Shown here: in pieces, positions 47,403-57,732 of the stretch
How the letters are laid out: each line of letters begins with the position of its first letter
Numbering within the stretch: position 1 is the first letter of the stretch
Notes under the pieces: generated by a model
What the model saw: the letters and a program-made list of their open reading frames with translations, nothing else
What the model was told of the DNA's origin: nothing
Database searches by the model: none
Program-made: the position numbers and the translations under genes
From: Sodalis glossinidius str. 'morsitans'
Lineage (GTDB): Bacteria > Pseudomonadota > Gammaproteobacteria > Enterobacterales > Enterobacteriaceae
NCBI RefSeq assembly: GCF_000010085.1
Contig: NC_007712.1
Span: forward strand, 2,232,001 to 2,296,000
DNA: 64,000 bases
Direction: 5' to 3'

Positions 47403-48355
47403 GGCTTTGTTGAATAAATATAACGTTTAGGTGATCGTCTGCTCAGATCACTACCGTCATTTCAACATCTGTACTCCATGGCAAAGCAAAATTAAAATAA
47501 CCAACTGGTCCACTTACAACAAAGCTCTCAAGCAGCGCGAGGCTCTGACGATATGGCTGGATGAGTCGGCAATTGTTGCATGGACGGAAAAAACAACGCC
47601 TGAACGGCGTGGCCGGCCGCTTCACTACGCAGATATGGCTATCACCACTGTTCTGATGATGAAACGCGTGTTTGGCCTTTCGTTAAGGGCTTTACAGGGC
47701 TTCGTTGACACCATTTTTAAACTGATGGTGCTGCCGCTAAGATGCCCAGACTACTCGCTGATCAGCAAGCGAGCAAAGACAGTTAAGATCAGCATAAAAA
47801 CGCCGACCCGTGGTGAAATCTCACCTCTAGTCATAGACAGTGTAACGCGCATGAGATTATCTGTGCTGACTTATCGCTCAGCGGTACGACGGATGCTCAG
47901 GCCCTACCCGCTCTGATAAACCAGACCCAGCGGAAAATCAGGGAAGCGTCGGCTGATGGCGCTTACGATACCCGCTCTGTCATGATGCTCTGCTGAGGAA
48001 GAAAATAAGGCCTCTTATTCCTCCACGAGGTGGGGAGCAATATTGGCCGGACCGATACCATGAGCGTAACTACGCCGTTGCGAATCAGCGTCTAAGCGGC
48101 AGTAACGATGTATGGAAAAAGCAAGTGGGCTATCATCGACGCTCAGTGGCTGAAACAGCGATATTCCGGTTCAAAACGCTTATGGGCGATCATCTAAGTC
48201 TGCGTGACTATGATGCGCAGGTAGGTGAGGCAATGGCGATGGTCAAAGCGCTTAACAAAATGACGCTGTTAGGAATGCCGAACAGCATCCGGATCGCATA
48301 ACAATCGATCTGCTAGGGGGGCGTAGTCACAAGTTCTGATTTATTCAATAAAGCC
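47403..48355 (+). mobile_element. IS903-like (IS5 family) element, copy 2, defective
   Basis: A 953-bp element with the same GGCTTTGTTGAATAAAT ends as copy 1 (one mismatch at the right end). It is flanked by a perfect 9-bp target duplication, ctatgacga at 47394-47402 and 48356-48364, the size typical of IS903. It therefore transposed into this non-coding site and decayed in place. Confidence 0.95.
47478..48301 (+). pseudogene. IS903-like transposase, copy 2
   Basis: The N-terminus is better kept than in copy 1: ALTIWLDESAIVAWTEKTTP, RRGRPLHYADMAITTVLMMK. About 108 bp encoding GTGLKVFGEGEW and the first catalytic Asp region is deleted near 47835. Further indels (for example near 47977) shift the frame. 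The catalytic-Glu segment RRSVAETAIFRFKTLMG is retained, unlike in copy 1. The two copies carry complementary deletions, so neither encodes a working enzyme. Confidence 0.92.
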
Positions 48356-48364
48356 CTATGACGA

Positions 48365-48896
48365 GTCAATCGCGCACTCTTTATGCGGCAGGGCGAGGTC
48401 AAAGGACTTCAGCGTGGTTCGAGGGCAGAAAAAACTTTTTACGATATATCAGCCATATATCAGTAGTGCCTTTACGGTAGGTTTTTTTTAACCGTTCACG
48501 TTCAAGGGACTTGTCACAATGCAACCCAGATGTTATTAGTGTTATTTATCTTATCATTATCAAATTATTATAATTACTTTGTACATATTGACCTTATGTG
48601 TTTTTGCTACCCTCGGGATAACTTAATTATTTGATATACGGTCCAATGCAGTTGAAATCACAATGACAAAAGCTACGCACAGCGCTAAGGCGGGTTTGAG
48701 CCTGTCGCAGCAACTTTTTTTTACGGCGACGCGACGCCTTGTTTAACATGCCTGGGTTAATACCGAATATCATACCTTTAACCTTGCGGCTTCGTTCGCC
48801 GCAGCGGGCGTGAGGTGCGTTATACCCGCATAGCGGGAATCTGCAGAGGGCTTGACAGGGTCCGTGCAATAATAAAAAAACCGGAGTGCATCACTA
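48365..48896. other. oppA upstream region
   Basis: About 530 bases, AT-rich in the first half. It must hold the opp promoter and leader. No gene recognised. The oppA ATG is preceded by CCGGAG and an A-rich run. Confidence 0.5.
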
Positions 48897-50534
48897 ATGA
48901 CCAACATCACGAAAAAAACGCTTCTTGCCGCGGCCGTGGTTACCGCCATGGGAATGAGCGTTGCTGGACAAACTTTTGCCGCGGCCGTTCCCGCCGGCGT
49001 GCAGTTAAGCGACAAACAGGAACTGGTACGCGGCAATGGCGCCGAATTGCAATCCCTGGATCCGCACAAGATAGAAGGGGTTCCCGAATCTAACGTTAAC
49101 CGTGACGTACTGGAAGGCCTTATCATTAACGACCTGCAGGGTCGGGCACAACCGGGCGTGGCCGAGAGCTGGGAAAACAAGGATTTTAAAGTCTGGACTT
49201 TCCATCTGCGGCAAAACGCCAAATGGTCCAATGGCGATCCGGTCACCGCGCAGGACTTTGTCTACAGCTGGCGACGACTGGCGGATCCCAAAACTGCCTC
49301 TCCTTATGAAAGCTACCTGCAATACGCTCAGATCACCAATATCGACGATATCATCAGCGGCAAGAAAAGCCCGGACACGTTGGGCGTGAAAGCGCTTGAC
49401 GATCATACCCTGGAAGTCACGCTGGCCGAGCCGGTGCCGTATCTCATCAAGGTGTTCGCCCATCCGTCCATGTCGCCGGTGCCGCAAAAAGTAGTGGAAA
49501 AATTCGGTGATAAGTGGACCCAGCCTGCCAATTGGGTGGGTAATGGCGCCTATGTCGTCAAAGACTGGGTGATTAACGAACGTATCGTCCTGGAGCGAAA
49601 TCCGCAGTACTGGAATAACACTAAAACCGTCATTAATAAAGTCACCTATCTGCCGATCTCGTCCGAAGTCACCGACGTCAACCGCTATCGCGCCGGCGAA
49701 GACGATATGACCTTCAACAAATTGCCGATTGAGTTGTTCCAGAAACTCAAGAAAGACATCCCCAAAGAAGTCCATGCCGATCCCTATCTTTGCACTTATT
49801 ACTACGAAATCAATAACCAGAAAGCGCCGTTCACCGATGCGCGCGTGCGTACCGCGCTTAAGCTCGGGCTGGATCGCGATATCATCGTTAATAAAGTGAA
49901 AGCGCAGGGCGATCTGCCGGCCTACGGCTTCACGCCGCCCCATACCGATGGCGCCAAGCTGACGGCGCCGGAATGGTTTGGCTGGTCGCAGGAGAAACGC
50001 AACGAAGAGGCGCGTAAATTGCTGGCCGAGGCGGGCTATACCAAAGACAAACCCTTGACCTTCGATTTACTGTATAACACCTCGGATCTGCATAAGAAGC
50101 TGGCCATCGCCGTGGCTTCTATCTGGAAAAAGAACCTCAGTGTCAATGTGAAACTTGAAAACCAGGAATGGAAAACCTTCCTGGATACCCGCCGTCAGGG
50201 CAATTTCGACGTCGCCAGGGCCGGCTGGTGTGCGGATTATAATGAACCGACGTCCTTCTTGAACATTATGCAGTCCAACAGCTCCAATAACAGCGCGCAT
50301 TATAAGAACCCGGCATTTGATAAATTGCTGGTCCAGGCCCTGCAGGCCGGTTCGGAAGACGCCCGCGCCGGCATCTATCAGCAGGCGGAACAGCAGCTGG
50401 ATAAAGACTCAGCAATCGTCCCGGTGTATTACTATGTTAACGCCCGTTTGGTCAAACCTTACGTAGGGGGTTATACCGGTAAAGATCCGCTTGATAATGT
50501 ATATGTAAAAGATCTCTACATTATCAAACATTAA
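48897..50534 (+). CDS. oppA: Periplasmic oligopeptide-binding protein OppA
   Basis: A 545-residue solute-binding protein with a Sec signal peptide (KKTLLAAAVVTAMGMSV, likely cleaved after TFAA). Features of SBP family 5: GAELQSLDPHKIEGVPESNV, GRAQPGVAESWENKDFKVWT and FAHPSMSPVPQ. It captures peptides of 2-5 residues for the OppBCDF transporter. It heads the operon; a hairpin follows before oppB. Peptide import is a plausible nitrogen source in a host-associated bacterium. Intact. Confidence 0.97.
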   Translation: MTNITKKTLLAAAVVTAMGMSVAGQTFAAAVPAGVQLSDKQELVRGNGAELQSLDPHKIEGVPESNVNRDVLEGLIINDLQGRAQPGVAESWENKDFKVWTFHLRQNAKWSNGDPVTAQDFVYSWRRLADPKTASPYESYLQYAQITNIDDIISGKKSPDTLGVKALDDHTLEVTLAEPVPYLIKVFAHPSMSPVPQKVVEKFGDKWTQPANWVGNGAYVVKDWVINERIVLERNPQYWNNTKTVINKVTYLPISSEVTDVNRYRAGEDDMTFNKLPIELFQKLKKDIPKEVHADPYLCTYYYEINNQKAPFTDARVRTALKLGLDRDIIVNKVKAQGDLPAYGFTPPHTDGAKLTAPEWFGWSQEKRNEEARKLLAEAGYTKDKPLTFDLLYNTSDLHKKLAIAVASIWKKNLSVNVKLENQEWKTFLDTRRQGNFDVARAGWCADYNEPTSFLNIMQSNSSNNSAHYKNPAFDKLLVQALQAGSEDARAGIYQQAEQQLDKDSAIVPVYYYVNARLVKPYVGGYTGKDPLDNVYVKDLYIIKH

Positions 50535-50552
50535 GGACGTTTGACGTGAGAC

Positions 50553-50585
50553 AATAGGGTAGGCCGCTGGCGGTCGTGCCCTATT
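50553..50585 (+). promoter_or_regulatory. Intercistronic hairpin between oppA and oppB
   Basis: AATAGGG (50553-50559) pairs with CCCTATT (50579-50585), with an inner GCCG/CGGT stem. There is no T tract, so it probably stabilises the oppA transcript or attenuates read-through. Confidence 0.6.
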
Positions 50586-50631
50586 TGTTCTGCAAACGCC
50601 TTACCGTCTACTGCCATTTATAGGTCTGGTA

Positions 50632-51552
50632 ATGTTAAAGTTTATTCTTCGACGGCTGCTGGAAGCGATTCCAACGCTGTTCGTGCTGATCACCATCTCA
50701 TTTTTCATAATGCGCCTGGCACCCGGCAGCCCGTTTACCGGCGAGCGCAACCTGCCGCCGGAAGTGATGGCCAATATTGAAGCCAAATATCATCTGAACG
50801 ATCCCATCCTTACGCAGTACGGCAATTATTTATTGCAACTCGCCCACGGTGATTTCGGTCCCTCGTTCAAATATAAAGACTACTCGGTCAATGATCTGGT
50901 TGCCAACTCGTTTCCCGTCTCGGCCAAACTGGGGCTGGCGGCGTTTTTGCTGGCGGTGGTGGTCGGTGTCGCCGCCGGGGTTATGGCAGCGTTGAAGCAG
51001 AATACCAAATGGGACTATCTTGCCATGGGGTTTGCCATGACCGGCGTGGTGATCCCCAGTTTTGTGGTAGCGCCGCTATTGGTGCTGATTTTCGCCATCA
51101 CGCTGAAATGGTTGCCCGGCGGCGGCTGGAACGGCGGCGAACCCAAATATGTCATTTTGCCGATGGTCGCGCTTTCACTGGCCTACATCGCCAGCATCGC
51201 CCGCATTACCCGCGGTTCAATGATTGAAGTGCTGCATTCCAATTTTATCCGCACCGCGCGCGCCAAAGGGCTGCCGATGCGGCGGATTATTTTCAGCCAT
51301 GCTCTGAATCCGGCACTGCTGCCGGTCATCTCGTATATGGGGCCGGCGTTTGTCGGCATTATTACTGGTTCGATGGTGATAGAGACAATTTATGGTTTGC
51401 CCGGTATTGGCCAGCTGTTTGTCAACGGCGCTCTCAACCGCGACTATTCCCTGGTGCTAAGCCTGACGATACTGGTGGGTACCCTGACCATTGTGTTTAA
51501 CGCCATTGTCGATGTCCTGTATGCGGTTATCGACCCGAAAATCCGTTATTGA
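50632..51552 (+). CDS. oppB: Oligopeptide transporter permease OppB
   Basis: A 306-residue inner-membrane permease (E. coli 306) with about six hydrophobic segments. N-terminus MLKFILRRLLEAIPTLFVLI is typical of DppB/OppB; the EAA loop contacting the ATPases is ARAKGLPMRRIIFSHALNPA. Followed by oppC after 15 bp. Intact. Confidence 0.97.
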   Translation: MLKFILRRLLEAIPTLFVLITISFFIMRLAPGSPFTGERNLPPEVMANIEAKYHLNDPILTQYGNYLLQLAHGDFGPSFKYKDYSVNDLVANSFPVSAKLGLAAFLLAVVVGVAAGVMAALKQNTKWDYLAMGFAMTGVVIPSFVVAPLLVLIFAITLKWLPGGGWNGGEPKYVILPMVALSLAYIASIARITRGSMIEVLHSNFIRTARAKGLPMRRIIFSHALNPALLPVISYMGPAFVGIITGSMVIETIYGLPGIGQLFVNGALNRDYSLVLSLTILVGTLTIVFNAIVDVLYAVIDPKIRY

Positions 51553-51567
51553 CGCTGGAGCGCACAA

Positions 51568-52476
51568 ATGATTGTGAGCAAAAAAAATAGCGAAGCTCTG
51601 GAGAAATTCAGTGAACAACTGGAAGTGGAAGGCCGCAGCTTGTGGGCCGACGCTCGCCGACGCTTCATTCATAACAGGGCGGCGTTGACCAGCCTGTTTA
51701 TCCTGCTGCTGATAGCGTTGTTCGTCATCTTGGCGCCGTCGCTGTCTGCATTCCGCTATGACGATACCGACTGGGCCATGATGTCCAATGCGCCGGATAT
51801 CGCCTCCCAACACTATTTCGGCACCGATTCCTCCGGCCGTGATTTGCTGGTGCGGGTCGCCATCGGCGGCCGTATTTCGCTCATGGTGGGCATTGCCGCC
51901 GCACTGGTGGCGGTCGTGGTGGGGACGCTCTACGGCGTGCTGTCCGGTTATCTCGGCGGCAAAACTGACTCCCTGATGATGCGGCTGCTGGAAATTCTTA
52001 ACTCGTTTCCGTTCATGTTTTTCGTCATCCTGCTGGTGACATTTTTTGGTCAGAACATCTTTTTGATTTTCGTGGCCATCGGGTTGGTTTCCTGGCTGGA
52101 TATGGCCCGTATCGTCCGCGGGCAGACGCTGGGCCTAAAGCGCAAAGAGTTCATTGAGGCGGCTATCGTCAGCGGCGTGTCCACCCGCAATATTATTCTG
52201 CGCCATATTGTGCCGAACGTACTGGGTGTGGTGGTGGTGTACGCTTCACTCCTGGTGCCCAGCATGATTTTGTTTGAGTCCTTCCTGAGTTTTCTCGGTC
52301 TGGGCACCCAGGAGCCACTTTCCAGCTGGGGGGCGCTGCTTAGCGATGGCGCCAACTCCATGGAGGTGTCTCCCTGGCTGCTGATTTTCCCGGCGCTGTT
52401 TCTGGTGGTGACGCTATTTTGTTTCAACTTTATCGGCGATGGGTTGCGTGACGCCCTCGATCCGAAAGACCGTTAA
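51568..52476 (+). CDS. oppC: Oligopeptide transporter permease OppC
   Basis: A 302-residue permease (E. coli 302), second half of the membrane channel. One N-terminal hydrophobic segment (AALTSLFILLLIALFVILAP) precedes a long periplasmic loop with HYFGTDSSGRDLLVRVAIGG; the EAA loop is EAAIVSGVSTRNIILRHIVP. It sits between oppB and oppD with short gaps. Intact. Confidence 0.97.
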   Translation: MIVSKKNSEALEKFSEQLEVEGRSLWADARRRFIHNRAALTSLFILLLIALFVILAPSLSAFRYDDTDWAMMSNAPDIASQHYFGTDSSGRDLLVRVAIGGRISLMVGIAAALVAVVVGTLYGVLSGYLGGKTDSLMMRLLEILNSFPFMFFVILLVTFFGQNIFLIFVAIGLVSWLDMARIVRGQTLGLKRKEFIEAAIVSGVSTRNIILRHIVPNVLGVVVVYASLLVPSMILFESFLSFLGLGTQEPLSSWGALLSDGANSMEVSPWLLIFPALFLVVTLFCFNFIGDGLRDALDPKDR

Positions 52477-52487
52477 GGAGTGCCGCC

Positions 52488-53513
52488 ATGAGCACGAATC
52501 AAACCTTGGTGCCGGACGCGGTGACGCTTACGGACACCGCCTGGCCGGTACTGCTGGATGTACGTGACCTGCGGGTGACTTTCGCCACCCAGGACGGCGC
52601 GGTGACCGCGGTCAACGATCTCAATTTCACTCTGCACGCCGGCGAAACCCTGGGCATCGTCGGCGAGTCCGGCTCCGGCAAATCCCAGACCGCTTTTGCC
52701 TTGATGGGGCTGCTGGCGGCCAATGGTCGTATCGACGGCAGCGCCAAGTTCAACTGCCGCGAAATTCTCAATCTGCCGGAAAAGCAGCTGAACAAACTGC
52801 GCGCCGAGCAGATTTCGATGATTTTCCAGGATCCGATGACCTCGCTGAATCCCTACATGCGCGTGGGCGATCAGTTGATGGAAGTGCTGCAACTGCATAA
52901 ACGGATCGGCAAACATGAAGCTTTTAATGAGTCCGTGCGCATGCTGGACGCGGTAAAAATGCCTGAAGCGCGCAAGCGCATGCGTATGTATCCCCATGAG
53001 TTCTCGGGCGGTATGCGCCAGCGGGTGATGATCGCCATGGCGCTGCTGTGCCGACCGAAACTGCTCATCGCCGATGAGCCGACCACCGCGCTGGATGTGA
53101 CGGTGCAGGCGCAGATTATGAACCTGCTCAACGAATTAAAACGTGAGTTCAATACCGCCATCATCATGATTACCCACGACCTTGGCGTCGTGGCCGGCAT
53201 TTGCGATCGGGTACTGGTCATGTACGCCGGACGCACCATGGAGTACGGCAAGGCGCGCGATGTGTTTTATAGCCCAAGTCATCCCTATTCCATCGGCCTG
53301 TTGGCTGCGGTACCTCGTCTGGATGCTGACGGTAGCGAAAGCATGACCACCATTCCCGGCAATCCGCCTAATCTGTTGCGCTTGCCTAAAGGTTGTCCTT
53401 TCCAGCCGCGCTGTCCGTACTCGATGGATATTTGCGCCACCATGCCGCCGCTGGAGCGCTTTGGCGATCAGCGACTGCGCGCCTGTTATAAGTCACTGGA
53501 GGAGCTGGTATGA
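52488..53513 (+). CDS. oppD: Oligopeptide transporter ATPase OppD
   Basis: A 341-residue ABC ATPase. Walker A GESGSGKSQTAFAL near residue 60, signature FSGGMRQRVMIAMALL, Walker B LLIADEPTTALD, H-loop MITHDLGVV. The C-terminal Cys-rich region PKGCPFQPRCPYSMDIC binds an iron-sulfur cluster in relatives. Its stop overlaps the oppF start by four bases (ATGA). Intact. Confidence 0.97.
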   Translation: MSTNQTLVPDAVTLTDTAWPVLLDVRDLRVTFATQDGAVTAVNDLNFTLHAGETLGIVGESGSGKSQTAFALMGLLAANGRIDGSAKFNCREILNLPEKQLNKLRAEQISMIFQDPMTSLNPYMRVGDQLMEVLQLHKRIGKHEAFNESVRMLDAVKMPEARKRMRMYPHEFSGGMRQRVMIAMALLCRPKLLIADEPTTALDVTVQAQIMNLLNELKREFNTAIIMITHDLGVVAGICDRVLVMYAGRTMEYGKARDVFYSPSHPYSIGLLAAVPRLDADGSESMTTIPGNPPNLLRLPKGCPFQPRCPYSMDICATMPPLERFGDQRLRACYKSLEELV

Positions 53514-54526
53514 GCACCCTGGCCGAGAAGAAAAAAGTCATCCTCGACGTCGACAATCTGAAGGTGTATTTCGACGTGAAAGGAGATAAACAGTGGTTCT
53601 GGCAGCCCGCCAAAAGCCTGAAGGCAGTAGATGGTGTGTCCCTGCGGCTGTATGAAGGGGAGACGCTGGGCGTAGTCGGCGAGTCCGGCTGCGGCAAATC
53701 GACCTTTGCCCGGGCGCTGATTGGTCTGGTCAAGGCCACCAGCGGGCGTATCGCCTGGCTGGGAAAAGAGTTGCAGGATATGAGTACGGCGCAGTGGCGA
53801 GCCACGCGTAACGATATTCAAATGATTTTCCAGGATCCACTGGCCTCGCTCAATCCCCGCATGACGATTGGCGATATCATCGCTGAACCGCTGCACACCT
53901 ATTTCCCGAAAATGCCCCGCCAGGAAGTGAAGGAAAAAGTGCGCAACATGATGATGAAGGTCGGACTATTGCCGAACCTGATTAACCGTTATCCCCATGA
54001 GTTTTCCGGCGGTCAATGCCAGCGTATCGGCATTGCCCGGGCGCTGATTCTGGAGCCGAAGCTGGTGATATGTGATGAACCGGTGTCAGCGCTGGATGTG
54101 TCCATTCAGGCGCAGGTGGTGAACTTGTTGCAGCAACTGCAGCGGGAAATGGGGCTTTCGCTGATTTTCATTGCGCACGATTTGGCGGTCGTCAAGCATA
54201 TCTCCGATCGGGTTTTGGTCATGTATCTCGGCCATGCCGTGGAGCTTGGCACGTTTGATCAGGTGTATCACAATCCACAGCATCCCTATACACGCGCGTT
54301 GATGTCGGCGGTGCCGATACCGGATCCGGATAAAGAGCGCAATAAGGTCATTCAGCTACTGGAGGGGGATTTGCCCTCTCCGATTAATCCCCCGTCGGGA
54401 TGCGTTTTCCGCACGCGCTGTCCGCTGGCCGATGAGACCTGCGCCGTGACGCGACCAATATTACAGGGCAGCTTCCGCCACGTCTGTTCATGTATTAAGG
54501 TAGATATAGCCCAGCTGGCGCAATAA
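53510..54526 (+). CDS. oppF: Oligopeptide transporter ATPase OppF
   Basis: A 338-residue ABC ATPase partner of OppD. Walker A GESGCGKSTFARAL, signature FSGGQCQRIGIARALI, Walker B LVICDEPVSALD, and C-terminal SGCVFRTRCPLADETC. It is translationally coupled to oppD by a 4-bp overlap and is last in the operon. The next 150 bases are GC-rich without a gene. Intact. Confidence 0.97.
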   Translation: MSTLAEKKKVILDVDNLKVYFDVKGDKQWFWQPAKSLKAVDGVSLRLYEGETLGVVGESGCGKSTFARALIGLVKATSGRIAWLGKELQDMSTAQWRATRNDIQMIFQDPLASLNPRMTIGDIIAEPLHTYFPKMPRQEVKEKVRNMMMKVGLLPNLINRYPHEFSGGQCQRIGIARALILEPKLVICDEPVSALDVSIQAQVVNLLQQLQREMGLSLIFIAHDLAVVKHISDRVLVMYLGHAVELGTFDQVYHNPQHPYTRALMSAVPIPDPDKERNKVIQLLEGDLPSPINPPSGCVFRTRCPLADETCAVTRPILQGSFRHVCSCIKVDIAQLAQ

Positions 54527-54679
54527 CAGGTCGCCCAAGCGGGAGCTGCGGGAGGGGGGGGCCGCGCCCGATTGGGGCATCAGGATGTGCTGCGGCAAGC
54601 GGCGGCGCGGCTGACGTTGAGGAGGGCATTTGCTACCTAGCCGCGGCCGATCGGAGGCGCGGCGCGGGCGGGACAGGGC

Positions 54680-54998
54680 TCACTCCTTCCACAGAATGTG
54701 GCAGACCTTTTCGCTCCGGTCGCGGCATATCAGGATGCGCGTGAATACGTCGTTTACCGCCATACCGTCTTGCTCCGCCAGGCTGATGACCACTTCGGCG
54801 AAAAGATCGGGATTGAGATCGAAATCCACCTGCTCATGCCACGCTTCTGACGGGTCAAACAGCTTTGCCGCGCCGCTCAAACTGCAGATTGAACAGCAAA
54901 ATGTCCGCCGGATCGAGATTATCCTGCGTCGGCTCAAGAAAAATATCGTAGGCCGCTTCGAGCGTTTCATCATCCGTCAGACGATTATCCACATCCAT
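54680..54998 (-). pseudogene. yciU: yciU pseudogene (DUF440), frameshift
   Basis: ATG 54998 reads MDVDNRLTDDETLEAAYDIF and DNLDPADILLFNLQFERRG, then meets a stop because bases are missing near 54885. The downstream frame holds KLFDPSEAWHEQVDFDLNPD and FAEVVISLAE through CHILWKE to 54680. Together they equal the 109-residue acidic DUF440 protein YciU, thought to mimic DNA. It lies just after cls, as in E. coli. A single indel is the only lesion, so a recent mutation or a sequence error are both possible. Confidence 0.88.
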
Positions 54999-55052
54999 CA
55001 TTACTGTCCCGTTAGCTGAATTGGCTCTATTACAGCATGCCGTCCGGTAAAA

Positions 55053-56513
55053 TTACAGCAATGGACTGAAAAAGTAGAACAGCCGCTCGACAATACGCTG
55101 CCAGTAGGGACGCTTCGACCAGACTTTGGGTTCAATGAGCCGTGAGCGGGCGATATAGTCCTCCTGTACCCGTGCCAAATCGCTGCCAAAATCGTCATCG
55201 TCGATGACCAGGGTTATCTCAAAATTAAGCCATAGGCTGCGCATATCCAGATTTACCGTCCCCACCAGACTCAATTGACCGTCGACCAGTACACTCTTGG
55301 TATGCAGCAGACCGCCCTCAAACTGATGGATCAGCACTCCGGCTTCCAGTAGTTCGGCAAAAAAGGCCCGGCTGGCCCAGCCTACCAACATGGAGTCGTT
55401 GTGGCGTGGAACGATAATATGGACTTCCACGCCGAGCTGTGCCGCGGTACAAATGGCCTGGAGCAAATCGTCGCTCGGCACCAGGTAGGGCGTGGTCATC
55501 ACCAGTTGTTCGCGCGCCGCATAAATCGAGGTGAGCAACGCCTGATGAATGACGCCCTCGGGGAAACCGGGACCCGACGCGATCACTTGGATGGTGTGTC
55601 CGGTGGCCTGTTCAAACGGCATGATATTGACGTCGGGCAGCGGCGGCAGGATGCGTTCCCCGGTTTCAATTTCCCAGTCGCAGGAGAAAATGATCCCCAT
55701 CGCGGTCGCAACCGGCCCCTCCATGCGCGCCATGATATCGATCCATTGGCCGACGCCGGCGTCCTGTTTGAAAAAACGCGGATCCACCATGTTCATACTA
55801 CCGGTGTAGGCGACATAATTGTCAATCAGCACCATTTTGCGATGCTGTCGCAAATCCATGCGGCGCAGAAAGACCCGCAGGAGGCTGACGTGCAGGGCTT
55901 CTACGACATGCACTCCGGCGGCGCGCATCAGCGCGGGGTAGGGACTGCGGAAAAAGTCCACGCTACCGGCGGAATCGAGCATTAGCCGGCAGCGCACGCC
56001 GCGCCGCGCCACCGCCATCAACGCCTCCGCCACCTGGTCCACTAGGCCGCCGCTCTGCCAGATATAGAACACTATCTCAATATTTTTTTGCGCCAGGCCG
56101 ATATCGCGGACCAGCGCCCGCAGGGCATCATCGCTGCTGGTCAGCAGCTGCATCTGATTGCCCTTCAGGCCACCCATGCCCTGACGGTGCTCGCACAGTT
56201 GAAATAACGCCCGGGCCACTTCGCTGTTTTCACTGGCAAAAATGCGGCGACAACCTTTTAGATCTTCAATCCACTTGGCGGTGGACGGCCAGAGGGCCTT
56301 ACTGCGTTCGGCGCGGCGTTTACCCAGGTTGAGTTCGCCGAACAGCAGATAAGTAATAATTCCCACCAGGGGGAGAATATAGATGACTAGTAGCCAGGCC
56401 ATGGCGGAGGGCACCGCGCGACGTTTCATCATAACCCGCAGGGTGACGCCTGCGATCAACAACCAATAGCCGAATAGCAATAGCCAGTTGATTACGGTAT
56501 AAAGCGTTGTCAT
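55053..56513 (-). CDS. cls: Cardiolipin synthase A
   Basis: A 486-residue membrane phospholipase-D-family enzyme, the same length as E. coli ClsA, making cardiolipin from two phosphatidylglycerols. Two N-terminal transmembrane segments (about residues 5-60, with [20 protein letters not shown]) precede two HKD motifs: [20 protein letters not shown] and [21 protein letters not shown]-terminus LFYFFSPLL as in E. coli. Intact. Confidence 0.97.
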
Positions 56514-56687
56514 AGGGGCGAAAAATCCTGTTCGCGGAGCGTTAGCCTGAGTTTACGCATAAGGGGCGCAAAGAGGAAATTGTTTTACCCGGCGCATAAT
56601 GCGCTGCATCCGCGCGCGGCTTGGCAGGGATGAAAAAGCGGCTATAATGGCGAGCGTTCGTTTAAGCCCGTTCCAAAGGTCTTTGTG

Positions 56688-56867
56688 ATGAAAAGAAGTC
56701 GTAACGAAGTAAGCCGTTGGCGTATGCAGCGTCAGGTACAGCGACGGCGCAGCCAGTGGGTTGGAGCCCAATCCCGCACTTATCGGCGATTGACGTGTTT
56801 GAGCCATCTTCAGCTCAAACAGCAGCGGCGTTCCTTGCTATTTTCCCTCTCCTATACGCTGAACTGA
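56688..56867 (+). CDS. yciY: YciY, small basic protein
   Basis: A 59-residue Arg-rich protein starting MKRSRNEVSRWRMQRQVQRR, close to E. coli YciY (57 residues), divergent from cls as there. Function unknown. A GTG lies three bases upstream in frame; ATG 56688 matches the family start. Beyond it kch, the E. coli potassium channel gene, is absent. Confidence 0.85.
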   Translation: MKRSRNEVSRWRMQRQVQRRRSQWVGAQSRTYRRLTCLSHLQLKQQRRSLLFSLSYTLN

Positions 56868-56937
56868 ACGGAGGCGCTGTTTCTGCAGTCTGTCGCACCT
56901 ACGCTCAATACGGGGCATTTCCTTGACTTTCAGGCGG

Positions 56938-56963
56938 TAAAAAACCGGCTTCATGCCGGTTGA
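56938..56963 (-). terminator. Terminator after the small exported-protein gene
   Basis: Reverse-strand stem AACCGGC / GCCGGTT followed by TTTTTT, about 50 bases after the frame-corrected stop of the upstream small gene. Confidence 0.85.
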
Positions 56964-57014
56964 GATGTGACAAACACTCTGCCTGTTTTCCTCCCTGAGG
57001 CGTTGCCAGTTGCG

Positions 57015-57249
57015 TTACTGCGTGGCGGTCGTGGTTGAGGTTGATGTAGAGGAACCGGTGTTTTTCCGGATCGCTCGCCGAGGCCACCGCGGCGACAGAG
57101 CTGGACACAAAGCTGGCATCACTGCTGCTGGCACTGCCGGATGCGCTCTGCGATGCCGCAGTAGTCGTACCAGCCGCGCCGGCGGCGTAAACAGCCGAGC
57201 TGCCGACCGCAGACAGAACCAAGGCTGCCATCAGTGTTTTCTTCAACAT
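57015..57249 (-). pseudogene. Small exported Ser/Thr-rich protein, 1-nt frameshift
   Basis: ATG 57249 with AGGAGG gives a clean signal peptide (LKKTLMAALVLSAVGSSAVY ending AAG) and a Ser/Ala-rich mature part (TTTAASQSASGSASSS, VAAVASASDP). The primary frame then runs on to 56905 with unrelated residues. The alternative frame gives NTGSSTSTSTTTATQ and stops at 57015-57017, matching the composition of the first part and placing a strong terminator 50 bp further. I take the Ser/Thr-rich ending as original and a single indel near 57070 as the lesion. Function unknown; probably periplasmic or secreted. Confidence 0.6.
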
Positions 57250-57732
57250 ATTTACCTCCTACTGTTAAGTGTTTAACCGGGAGTACAGCATTTCTACGTT
57301 ATGCGATAAGCTGGCGGGGTACAAACCGGATATCCTTCAGTGCGGCATGATTCGGAACTATCTGTCAAAAAGCGGTTAGATAACATACTGAAACGCGTCA
57401 ATTTATAAAGTTGACTGCGAAAATTCCTGAATAGAATAATTTCACGCCACGCTCACGGAAATCGTGGTGGTTTTATTACTAAGGGGACCGTTTACCGCCA
57501 GTCACTACATCCCCTTGCCATTCCTGCATGACACTATAAGGGCCTTACACTATTGACCTTGCTCTCTGTGTTGCATCCGCAGTCCTATGGCGACTATGCC
57601 GACCATGGCGCCGGTCATCATAGGTATTCGGGCCACGGTTAGTGTGGCCGGCGACATCAAACGCCATTAGGAAGGGGGGAAGGCGGGCGCCGCCGTGGCC
57701 CTTGATGGGGCACGCACCCGCTGCGTTGGCGG
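57250..57732. other. Stretch where kch is expected, without a gene
   Basis: About 480 bases with no recognised gene between the small exported protein and yciI. In E. coli kch is in this interval; no channel selectivity-filter motif was seen. Confidence 0.5.
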
